DNA of 64,000 nt from Callaeas wilsoni (lineage: Eukaryota; Chordata; Aves; Passeriformes; Callaeidae): NCBI GenBank assembly GCA_013398955.1, contig VWPU01002968.1, positions 20,800 through 84,799 on the forward strand, written 5' to 3'. Made by a program: the position numbers and the translations under genes. Within the stretch, counting starts at the first letter, position 1, and every line of letters begins with the position of its first letter. Shown one piece after another: positions 38,183 to 48,057 of the stretch. The notes beneath the pieces were generated by a model. That model ran no database searches. It was not told where the DNA came from and was given only the letters and a program-made list of their open reading frames with translations.

Positions 38183-38237
38183 AAAAACATGGAAGAGCGG
38201 AAAAGATTTCAACAGCCTACTTCAAGAAAACAGAAAG
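38183..38237 (+). CDS. Small exon-like segment with strong Kozak ATG
   Basis: A pyrimidine-rich acceptor (GGTTTCATTCCATTTTAG, ending 38,182) is followed by 55 bases and a donor CAGAAAG/gtagg. The segment contains AAAAACATGG (ATG at 38,189-38,191), an excellent start context with A at -3 and G at +4. An in-frame stop (TAG) lies inside the acceptor just upstream, so a translation start here would be clean. Predicted residues are MEERKRFQQPTSRKQK, strongly basic, entering the next exon in phase 1. I recognise no protein. A MIR-like SINE begins about 30 bases after the donor. It could be a real alternative first coding exon or a coincidence of signals. Confidence 0.2.
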
Positions 38238-38268
38238 GTAGGCTGGAGAGGACAGAATTCTGAGAGGC

Positions 38269-38355
38269 CAGACACCTAGGTCCTATTCTCATATCTATCA
38301 TTTGATGCCAAACTGAAGGCAAATCACTTTAGGTCTCTTATATTTTCTTCTCATG
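38269..38355 (+). repeat. MIR-type SINE relic
   Basis: The order of blocks follows the MIR consensus in sense orientation: AGACACCTAGGTCCTATTCTC (compare gactcctgggttctattcccag), then GGCAAATCACTTTAGGTCTCTT (gggcaagtcacttcacctctct), then TTTTCTTCTCATG (gtttccccatctg). Strong divergence is typical of an ancient copy shared by amniotes. The tRNA-derived head and the 3' end are not recognisable. Confidence 0.55.
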
Positions 38356-41300
38356 TTTTTTTCTGCTTGCCTATCACCCTTGAAAGTGCTGCACCTGACA
38401 TGACAATGACTAGAGGTCTGGGTGGGGCTGCCGTTATTGGCAGTCGTGATGACAGTGTCTCTGCAGTGTTTCAGCTGTGTCACATCTTCCAGTCCTTACC
38501 AGTTCCGATTTGGCAGCAACAGCTCGGTTTGCTTATGGGTATTGTCTGATCAAAAATGTACATTTCAGTGATCTGGAAAGTTCTACAATAGCGAATACTT
38601 TGGCCAGCATCCGGGATTCCTCTAACTCTGTTGAGCCTTCCTGTGCTAGTTAAACTGTCCTCAGGCTTAATGTATCCATCACAGGTTTTTTGACATCTTA
38701 GTTCTCTCCTGCATACAAGGTGTTCCAAAGATCTCCCAGGTACAGAGGTGTTACTGAATGTGTGCCCAGATAACTTCGCTATTGCGAGTGCTCCCATGTG
38801 TTGGATATTGTTGTGGAGTATACAGAGAACAAGGGTTGTGCTAGAAGGTATGGAATCTTCCTGAACCTGAAGCCTCTTCATAACAAAAAAAGGACACATT
38901 ATAATGCTCCTTTCCTTTGGTGGGCATTGAGACAAAATGGTGGAATTAACATTAGATAATATCTTCTTTCATCTTGATGGGCGAAATTGTAACTCCAGGC
39001 AAGACAGCAGAAAGTCTGTTAAACACTTAACTGAGAAAAGCATTCACCTTCTGCAAAAAAGAAATTTGGATTTGAGGTTGCGAGCTACTGTCTGCAGCTA
39101 TTGCTTATTCAGAGCTCTAATATGTTGCAGAGATGGAAGACAGTGAAAAATTTTTCAAAGTACAGGTACTCAAAAGCCTGTGTTCATTTCAGTGCTGGCA
39201 TCCTTTCAGCCACAGGCAGGGGTGACATTGCTTAGCACTGTCTGCACCTGCCTGCAGAACAGCATCTTCCATCTGTGCTGTCAGACTGCTCTGCTTAGTT
39301 GCCTCTGATGGTTTCAGGGGCCCCCAGTGAGTTACATCAGAGATGGACTTGGTCCAGGGATTCAGCCTTAATTTGAATTTACCACCTCCCCACCCAGAAG
39401 CTAGGCTCTGAGGTTATTTTAGGAGTGTATATGTATGTGTAATGATTCTCATGTGTTTGCCTCAGCAGGGTCTGATGGACTGCTGTGCTCTTTTCTTTAT
39501 TTCCCATCTTTGACATAATGAATTGTAGCCACAATTGCATGAAGCCATCTACGAAGTAATTTTTTCCAATGGTGACGTTTTTTTCCGAAAGGTTACAGAC
39601 TACTCTGCTGCTCTCTGTTTACTTAAAGAGAAAGAATGTAGCCACATATGTTCACATACATAAACCATAACTGGTCTGATATTGTACTGTGTACAATGCT
39701 TTTTTAAAAATAAGTGAAAACAGACCAGCACACTTAGCTTCAAAAGCTGAGTGTACAAGGGAAAAGGAGGAAAAAAAGCTGAGATTCTTGCTTCAACTTT
39801 TTTACAAAGCATTGTGAGTACTGTACAGCAAATAAATGGGTAACTTGTTTGACATTTCTGCCCAGTCAGGACATAACTAACTGATAAAACTGAAACCCTG
39901 TTGTAAACATTTGGAAAGACAGTAATACTGACGTGAGATCCCCTGGTACAGTGTAACTGACACGCATCTAGCACCAGTATTTCCAAACAGGGTGGGAATG
40001 GCTTTGTAAAATCTTGCTTGGCTGGTGATTTCTGAAGAAAATACATCACAGCCTCTTGATGGTCTTCTTGCTAAGAAGTCTACAGTCCTCAAGATAACCT
40101 CAATAGTTAGCTGAATGGGCTTTGTATCTTCCTGCCAAAGGAGGCATGGCTTTCGAATTAGAGTGAATCACACCGGTAAGTGATTTCTGAGGCTCAGTTA
40201 TGACACTCTTGTTCCAAAGGCTGAGGAGCACATGACACTTCCAGCTACCCTGCTCTCACTCCAGGACTCTCAAGTAATTTGGCTAGTGTGGTTCCAGGGA
40301 CCTGGCAGAAGTTTTTTCCCCTGTAAAAATTTGCTTGAGTGATTGCTACAGCTTTTAGTTTAAATTACAGAACATGAGAGAGACTGTGCAGAAAAACACT
40401 GGGTTATGGATAAAACACTGAGCAGAGATGTGCAGGAGAATAAGCCACAAAATGTTGTAAAGGAGTAACACGGGCTAAATGTGGCAAGTAACAGGGAGGC
40501 AGATAGCTCACCGTGGTGTTTGGATACATTCAGCAAAATTTGGTGTTGATTTATCAGAGCCTGACCTGTACTCCAACTGTGGTTTATTCCATACCTTATG
40601 TAATGCTCAGGGGACATAAACCATGCAACCCCAGGATCCATGAGGTTCTTGTGAAAGCTTCTGAAATGTCTGATTGCTCTTCTGGTAATTCCCGAATGGT
40701 CTGCACATGCAGACCTTGCTGCTTACATCATAGTATTGTCGTGTGAACTCTTCTTGGTTTGCTAGTAAAAGTACATTATTTCATGTTAAAGAATAAGGAA
40801 GGAAAGTTACAGGAGCAAATAGGAGATGTAGTACAGGTCAGTAATTAATTTTCTATTTCTGTTTTCCCAAGAGTTATATATATGTGTTGAGATACGCTAA
40901 GAACATGGATGTTGCTGCAAGTGTATGTGCAGCATATCAGTGACCATAGAAGTATACAAAAAATTATCTTCACTAGGACCATGTGCCCTGGCAGTAATGT
41001 GCATTTCCTGCTAAATGTTTATCTTATTGTATCTGTGTTTACTTAGATGGCTTAATGTGTGCTTTGAAGCTATGGGGCTGCATTCGTGCTTGTTTCCCCG
41101 ACCAAGGATTATGCGGTAGACAAGCAAAAGAGCTCGTTAATGAAATGTGCTGAAGGGAATTTAACACATTTATGTCCTCTGAGTACTCCTCTTCCTCTGA
41201 ATTGAAGGGTTGTGCTGTTGATAGCGAAATGATGCACAAGGATAGAGGATGATCAGTTGAAATCCAGTTGGAGTAACTGATAAGGCTTAAGAATTCTTGC

Positions 41301-43507
41301 TTTGATTGACAGTGTAATTTAATGATAAACACAGAGGAGTCTGTTGTTGAACTGAGAACTATGCAAAGAAGATTGCTTGGTGATGTGCACTGTCTTTGCA
41401 GGGTAGCTGTAAACTTACTCAACTAAGACTATCTTTGTTTCTTCTGAAGACCTGAGAACAGGATGTGTAACTAGCGTAGGATTCTTATAAATAGCAGGGA
41501 AGAATGTGTCCTTCAGATAACCCTCCAAACTCGCTGAAGGACAAAGGGCTCTTCTACACACCAAGGCCCAAAATACTGAATTTCAAGAATAGTTTCTGCC
41601 ATAGCTGCTGATGATGATCTGTGCTGTTGGACTCTAAGATTCTTGATTGTTTTGTCCTTCTGATTTATGCACTGTGCTTTCCTCTGGTGTGTTTACTCTA
41701 AGTTGTCCACCACACAGAATTCCTTGTGACTAAGTAATACAGGTTGAGGCTCCTTCAGAGCTCTTGGTTATCTCTCTGGCTGTAAGAAAATTCACTGAAA
41801 AATTAGGCCCATTGAACCTGAACCATTCTTTTTCTGAGCACGAGGCTTTTCTCCTCTGATTGCTGCTCTTGGTTGATGTGTTCTTTTGCTGTTTTTTAAG
41901 GGATTTCAAAGAGGACAAAATACTTAGTAAAAAAAATAACACACAAGCAAAACACTTTTCTTACTCTGCTGTGAGTATTATGACAGAGAGTGTAACACGA
42001 AAAATATGTGTCCATTTAGGGAAATATAAAAGGCAGACATTTAGCAGGAATCTATTTGAGCTTATAAGAATATAGAAACAATTTCTGATTTGAAACAGGA
42101 GTAATTGTGCTGACAGAGAGAGACTGACTTATTATACCCAACTAGTTATCATGGGATTTTATTATTGTATAAAATCTCATTCACAACTGTATGTGATATC
42201 ATATTGGAAAATTAATCCTTTATTTCCTCTATGTTATGTGCTTAATGACATTAAAAAATGCAAAAGATTCTGTGTGAAATGGAGAATAACTTAAAGCAGA
42301 AAACCAAACAAGGCTTATGGTGTCAGCCAAAGTCCACTGAATTCACTTGTGTGATTTGTATCAGGCCCAAAATGACTAAATGAAATTTATAGATTATAAA
42401 GTGTTCATTTTCTGATTATCAACATGTTCATTTTCTTACTGACCTTCTAATGGAATAGTAGATTTTTCCAACAAAACTGAAAACTGACTTCATCGTTTTA
42501 CAAGGGGAAAGTAAGAACCTCAGATTACATATTGATTTCTGAATATACAATGCTGCATGGATGTTTGAAATCACTGAACACCATGCACATGCTTAGAAAG
42601 TAAAGCAATTTTAAAGATAATTGATCTCCTGTCCAATTGAAAGAAATTTCCAGAAATGCTTTTAGTGAAAAATAATAAATAGTGGATGAAGAACGCTTCA
42701 GAAGTGTAACATTCTTATTCCACATTGTAAGCTATAGCTGGAAAAGGCTGTTAAAACAAATCTGATTTCTGTAAATGTAAACCAACCACCTCATGACATG
42801 TTTTTCAACTGTAGTTTATAATCAAATCATAGGCCCAGTGAAAAGACTGATTTAGTAGTAGTGTAACCCAGGTTACACAGTAGGTGTGTGCAGTCAGTAG
42901 ATTCACAACGGTCTGTGCTGTGTGATACGATGTGGGTTACCCTGAGCTTAGCAACTCTGAGGAATCCAGCTTGAAATGAAGTGTGAGCACTGTTTGATGC
43001 TCTTCTGGATGTGAGCATCTGTGACCTTTGCAATAGTTTTGCTGGAGGACAGTCAGTTATTCAGCTGCTCTAAATCTACCACATTCCAAAACCATCAGTG
43101 CATCTGCATTCTTTTGCACAAGCTGATACTCCCTCTCAGAAGATACTGCATTATCTTACCCTAATGCTAACAGCAAAAGTATGTAAATCAATTTATTAAA
43201 TTTCTTAAGGGGAGTAGACTCATGAAAAGCCTGTTGGATCACATCCTGTAAAATTAACTTGAGCTTAACTGGAAAAAAATAGATTATTGTTTTCTAAAAT
43301 GGATACTTGGCAATAGATTATGGTATTCCTATTTGGGCAGTTCTGAGAAGAAAAGTGCTGAGAATTTAATTCTCCTACTCGTATGTGCTGAAAAGACACT
43401 AAAAGCTGTGACTCTGTTTTCCGTTCCAAAATCTCATTACCCAGTAGGACATGCAGAAGATATCCCACTGAGCTATGGCAAGCCCACCCATTGTGCCCTG
43501 GCCCGAG
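38356..43507. other. Unique non-coding DNA
   Basis: No recognisable gene. The two longest chance frames are on the minus strand at 38,480-38,935 (151 codons) and 39,600-40,049 (149 codons); neither has family motifs or splice support. Bases 41,609-41,660 contain C-box-like TGATGAT and D-box-like CTGA sequences but no terminal stem. Confidence 0.45.
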
Positions 43508-43600
43508 AACACCAGTAGTTCAGTGAGCAGAGCAGTTGGCTACGAAACGCAAAATTTTCTAGTTTGAGTTTGATCTGTGTTGACGTGCCACAAAGTAACC
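43508..43600 (+). repeat. tRNA-derived SINE relic (or tRNA pseudogene)
   Basis: TAGTTCAGTGAGCAGAGC at 43,516-43,533 is an A-box/D-arm-like block. About 30 bases later GTTTGAGTTTG (43,562-43,572) is a degenerate B box (consensus GGTTCGANNCC), the normal spacing for a pol III tRNA promoter. Between them, GGCTACGAAACGCAAAATTTTCTAG resembles an anticodon arm and variable region. The following TGCCACAAAGTAAC resembles the MIR sequence that comes after the tRNA head (ctgccacttactagc). It is too decayed to fold as a functional tRNA, so a MIR-like SINE head is the best reading. Confidence 0.4.
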
Positions 43601-43799
43601 CAGTGGTCCCACCAAAATGTTTATGGTGGAAGCAGTGGGTGTTCTCCCATCAGCCAGGTATGGAGTGAACCCACCGCTGCGAGCTGGAGCATGCGGGAGG
43701 AGAGAGGGATGCCTTGGGACACAGAGCTGCTGCAGCAGAAAACAGAAAGATACACTGGTTGTAAAATGATGCTGCTTGTTTGGGTATGAGATTAGTATA

Positions 43800-44140
43800 A
43801 TCTGTCAAATGGTGTCGTTTCTTCCATTTATAATAGGTTGCAATTATGAAATACTCTCATTTTGAATTATATATAAAATTCATTTTGTTCATATCATAAG
43901 TACCTCTCCAAGCTTATCTGTGAATTTCATTATAATTCATAGCTTTCTCCTAAGGTAGCCCCAAACTAATCAGTGCTTTACAAGCTAATCAGCTCATACT
44001 GTCACAAGTGGCATAATGCAAGTAATTATGCTTTAATTCAACTTCTAAACAAGGAGGAGAAAAAATCAGATTGAACAAAAAGAGGCTTATCATGAACTCA
44101 TGAATTGATAATCATGATTAATGGAGGGTCTCTGGGAGAA
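43800..44140. promoter_or_regulatory. Candidate enhancer, densest homeodomain-site cluster in window
   Basis: About 340 bases hold many TAAT/ATTA cores: TTATAATAGG, GCAATTATG, CATTATAATTCATAG, AAACTAATCAG, AAGCTAATCAG, CAAGTAATTATGC, GAATTGATAATCATGATTAATGG. The paired CTAATCAG sites at about 43,965 and 43,985 lie roughly 20 bases apart. The sequence is complex rather than repetitive, and no transposon signature is visible. This is the strongest conserved-non-coding-element candidate, judged from motif density alone. Confidence 0.3.
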
Positions 44141-44591
44141 GATGTGGTTAAATCTCTTGCCTGTGACCTTTTCATTGGGCATGGTAGAAAAATAAGCATA
44201 CGTACTCCTGTGGTATGTTGACCCAGCCAGCAGCCAAGAACCTGTTATCTCCAGCATCTTCTCCTAATCAAATCTGTTATCACCTTCACATATTAAAAAA
44301 AAAAATAGTCTTTTCTCTCTTAGACAATCTCACTACTAAATATGTATGTCCTCATTCTCTATGTCACCTATATATTCAAGTGAAAGGACAAACTGTTTCT
44401 CTAAAAATGCATAATTTTGACAGTGAGTGAGGATTCCCAGGTCCTATTCTTCATTTTGTTCTTGAATCCTGATAAACATATCAACAATAATTGTCTCTGT
44501 CCAGTATTTATACCAAGATCTGCAAGGAAAGGTGATATAAGCACAAAACAGTTTTACTAGAGAATCTAATTTTTAGTGGTCTTTGCTTTAG

Positions 44592-44669
44592 AAAAATGCT
44601 TTTGTAGTTTGGGTGGTAATTCAACATGACTGAAAGAGAGAACCTCTATAACCTCACCAGACAAGCCAG
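44592..44669 (+). CDS. Weak exon-like segment
   Basis: An acceptor GGTCTTTGCTTTAG (ending 44,591) and a donor CCAG/gtgaga (44,669/44,670) bound 78 bases. These hold ATG at 44,626 in an acceptable context (TCAACATGA) and a frame starting MTERENLYNLTRQA. A short upstream ATG frame (ATG CTT TTG TAG) precedes it. I recognise no family, and no partner exon was found. Confidence 0.1.
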
Positions 44670-45602
44670 GTGAGAGGGGAAAGGGAAGCAGTCAAAGTTC
44701 CACCATTGTATCAAAAACAGATGACAGAGTGTCTACCCTGTGTCAGAAATCACAAGCCAAGTATACCTCCTTTCCCTGGAAAATAAATCAGTATCAAACC
44801 AGAAGCTTCATCTTACTTAGCACCGGTAGGAATTATTTCTAACTTGGGCCCATAAGGCTGCTTAGGAGCCCGTCACTAATTCAATTAGAACTTGTGTTGC
44901 ATTAGAACTGGTGTTTGAGGAATAGATGGGTTCGATTTCACTTGAATATTTGCCTCTGCTGTTTTGCAGAAATAATGAATGGCTTAAAAAGGGTAAATCA
45001 GGATAAGACCCAGACACACACAGTCTGTCAGCTCTTCAGTTTCACTTTCTTGGAAATGAAATTGAGATCCATATGAGAGTGCAGGGTTGTAAATGGAAAA
45101 ACTTTTCTATTTCGCTGAACTGAGTCTAGTGTAATACTCAGGATTTTTTCATGTGCCAGGAAATTCTTCATTATATTGGATTTTAAAATCTTATTATTTT
45201 TAGAATTTAGCTATTCTCTAAACTAACAGAACTGTAGTTATCTTATGAGACTGAAATACAGGTATTTTAAACAAGTTAAAATAAATACGCATTTGTTTAA
45301 CATATAGTGTCCCTTGGTAATGAGTTCCATCAATTTAAATCCCAGAGATTAAAGGATTTAAATACCGTTAAAATGTAGATGGCAAAATCAACTGTTATGT
45401 ATGCTTTTTAAGATTAGGTTATATATTCCTGAACTGTATAACTGGGGGATATGAGAAGAAATCTCCCATTTATCAGGTCTCCAGTGAAACCAACTGCTCA
45501 GTTAACCAGACTAGAAATGGGAGAGCTTGGTTTGTGCTCCAGGAGTGCGTGATACGCAACCCGAATGTGAAACGGGCTCTCTGAGTGCCACAGAACTGAA
45601 CT

Positions 45603-45644
45603 CCAGCCTCCACCCGCTGCATGCAGCGAGGAGCTGGAGGCTGG
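45603..45644. repeat. Two-tier inverted repeat (hairpin/cruciform)
   Basis: The outer arms are perfect 10-bp inverted repeats, CCAGCCTCCA (45,603-45,612) and TGGAGGCTGG (45,635-45,644). Between them lies a perfect 14-bp palindrome, CGCTGCATGCAGCG (45,615-45,628), with 2- and 6-base spacers. The whole 42-base unit can fold into a stem with a nested GC-rich stem. It is locally GC-rich and includes CpGs in otherwise AT-rich surroundings. Confidence 0.85.
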
Positions 45645-46499
45645 CCAGGGGTGCCAAACGTAAATGAGTGACATTAGTGGCTACATTTATGTCTTAGGGT
45701 TTTATAATAGGCACATATGGAGGTAAAGTGCTCCTGAAACTGTAGTACTGGACATTGAAGGACTCTTGGACTGGGTGGAGAAATTCCAGGCAGATGCAGT
45801 TCTGCCTGTAGTAGTGGTTGCAAGCCTGGGTAGTTGCAGTAAATGCAAACACTGCAGTTAGATTTATTTTTTTCCCCTTTAATGCAAGGTAAGCTCTGTG
45901 AAAGCACGCTACTAAATAAAGTGCCTCTTCTTCTAACCAGCATCTGACCCCAGCCAGCAGCTGCTGACACTCCCTGCAGCAGCTCCTCACAGAGGGGAGA
46001 AAATAGGAAAAACGAAATTGAGAGAATTCTACAGTGGAGACAAAAAACCAAAAATTGGTGAAGAAAAGAATGGAGTTGGAGGACACAAGTGAGGCAAAGG
46101 AGATGGCACCACCTTCCACAGGCAGAGCAGTGCCTAGCCAGTCTCTAAACAGCCACTTTGGAAGCCAAACACCTCCTCCCCCTCCCAGTCTTTTTCTTCT
46201 TCCAGTTTTTATTTCTGAACTTGAGGATACATCACATGAAGTCTCCCTTTGGTCACTCTGTCCCAGCTGTGTCTCGTCCCAGCCTCTTGCCCACTCTCAG
46301 CCTGGCTGTGGGGGTGTAGTGGCAAACAGAGATGGCCTTGACACTGTGCAAGCACAGCTCAGCAATAGCCAAAACACTGGTGTGTTGTCAGCACTGCTGT
46401 AGCCACAGATGCAAAGCACGGCACCATATGGGCTGCTGTGAAAGAAGTTAACTCCATCCCAGTCAGACCCACCACAACCCCAAATCATGCTACTTTTAC

Positions 46500-46518
46500 T
46501 TTTTTTTTTTTTTTTTTT
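46500..46518. repeat. Poly(T) run
   Basis: About nineteen T residues followed by AGTTTACC. No attached retroelement was recognised. Confidence 0.85.
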
Positions 46519-48013
46519 AGTTTACCATTGTATATCCTAGTTTAAAATTCAGATTTTCCATTTTCTTTGAAATCATTTTCTCACTGTAGAGACATCAGTT
46601 TTCCTCAGGTGGTTGCCACGTTTCATTGCTGAGACTCCTTGGCCTATTCAGCTATGTTATGATCTCTGTCCTGTTTTTCACAAGCACACTGAGGCCCACA
46701 TTTGCTTGTGTTACAAGCAAAATCTGTTTTGCTTAGCCTGGCATTCTTCTTGGTACTCCTGGTAGGTCTTCACAGGTTTTTCAAAACTATTCCTTTAGAA
46801 CCAGTAGAAAAAGTTATTTGCCCTCTTTGTTCTGTCACCAAGTGTCTTTCAAATTTCTCTCTTTTATGATTGCTTTTCTACCCAACATTTCCAAATCATC
46901 TCTGTTATGACAGACATCTGCCCCTGTCTTGGCAGATCCTGCCCTTTGCAGGCACATAGAACAGGCTCACTTCATTGCATTTGTCAAAATCATTATTGTG
47001 AGATTCTGGGGCAATGCTGCATCCCCATTGCAGTTTACTACCAGACAAGGTGTGTCTAGTTTTTAATCAAATTGCTGGGTATAATGCCTAGCTCTAGACT
47101 TTGTGTCACTGCACATTTGCATATACTCTGTATTTTCCTTGGAGCAGTTGTGAGCAATTTACTTTTGCCTTCACTATCATATTTCCCTATGACTGGAACC
47201 CACTTAATTCCTTCACTTTCTCAATGTCTTTATTAAAATTGACATCTCACATCCATCCTCATCTTTGCACAACAATTCTTTCAGGTTATTGGTTTGGAGC
47301 AGCTGGATGCCAATTTCACTCCCTAATTCACAGTGCTGAGGAGCCCTTGTAACCCTTATTTGCCTGCAGGAACAACCCCAACCTTGCACTGACCCACTTA
47401 CAACTCTTAATCTGCCACGGTCTCCTTGCCCAGCTTCAGAAGTTCCTCGTGGCTGATTCCATCTTCTCAGGTCAGTTTATAATCTCCCCCTACAGCTTTT
47501 CTGCCTTTCTTTTCACATTTCTAGGTTAAAAAAAAATTTGCTGTGTTCTGTTCCCACATGGAGTGAAATTAGTCGAACAATTTGCCCCCTTCACCTGCAC
47601 TAGATTAAAGATACTACAAATACTTGTTGGATCTGGGGAAAGGAAGTCTTTTGATCTCTTTTCCTTTCCTTGGCATCTGTGGCTCCAGACTTCTGAGCTT
47701 CTCTCAAGACTTCTCTCTGAGAAGAAAAGACAGAAAAATTTTCCAAATTTCTTTTAGAAGAAATGAAACATTCCAGTAATTTTAAAATGTTTAAAATTCA
47801 GAACTACTAGTGATATTATCCAAGCTTTTAGTATATTTTCTTAAATGTGGAAGGTGCACTACAGAATAGACATCAGTGAAGTTCTTCCACCAAATGTAAT
47901 TGAAAGAAGTACAGCAGGAAAAGAGAAAGATCCTTGTGGAGGAGTCATGAATCTTTTGGCAGCGATGACACTGTTGACTGACAATTTAATATAAATATGT
48001 TAAAATGTAATGA

Positions 48014-48057
48014 GTTTTGGGGTTTTTTTTGGTTTTTTGTTTGGTTGGGGTTTTTTT
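48014..48057. repeat. G/T-only tract
   Basis: About 44 bases on the plus strand contain only G and T, in blocks of GGGG or GG separated by T runs. It resembles the similar tract at about 63,172-63,220. Confidence 0.75.

Larger units (their letters stand above)
43601..45602. other. Non-coding DNA with an ATTA-rich core
   Basis: It holds the enhancer-like stretch at 43.80-44.14 kb, an A run near 44,287 and the weak exon-like segment at 44,592-44,669. No recognisable gene. Confidence 0.45.

Noticed and set aside
38480..38935. 151-codon minus-strand frame
   Set aside because: Longest non-repeat frame, but cysteine-rich without spacing pattern, no family motif, no splice or poly(A) support; this length occurs by chance in 64 kb.
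39600..40049. 149-codon minus-strand frame
   Set aside because: Hydrophobic low-information sequence, likely a by-product of pyrimidine-rich antisense; no motif.
41609..41660. C/D-box snoRNA-like pattern (TGATGAT ... CTGA)
   Set aside because: No terminal stem and no convincing C'/D' pair or guide.
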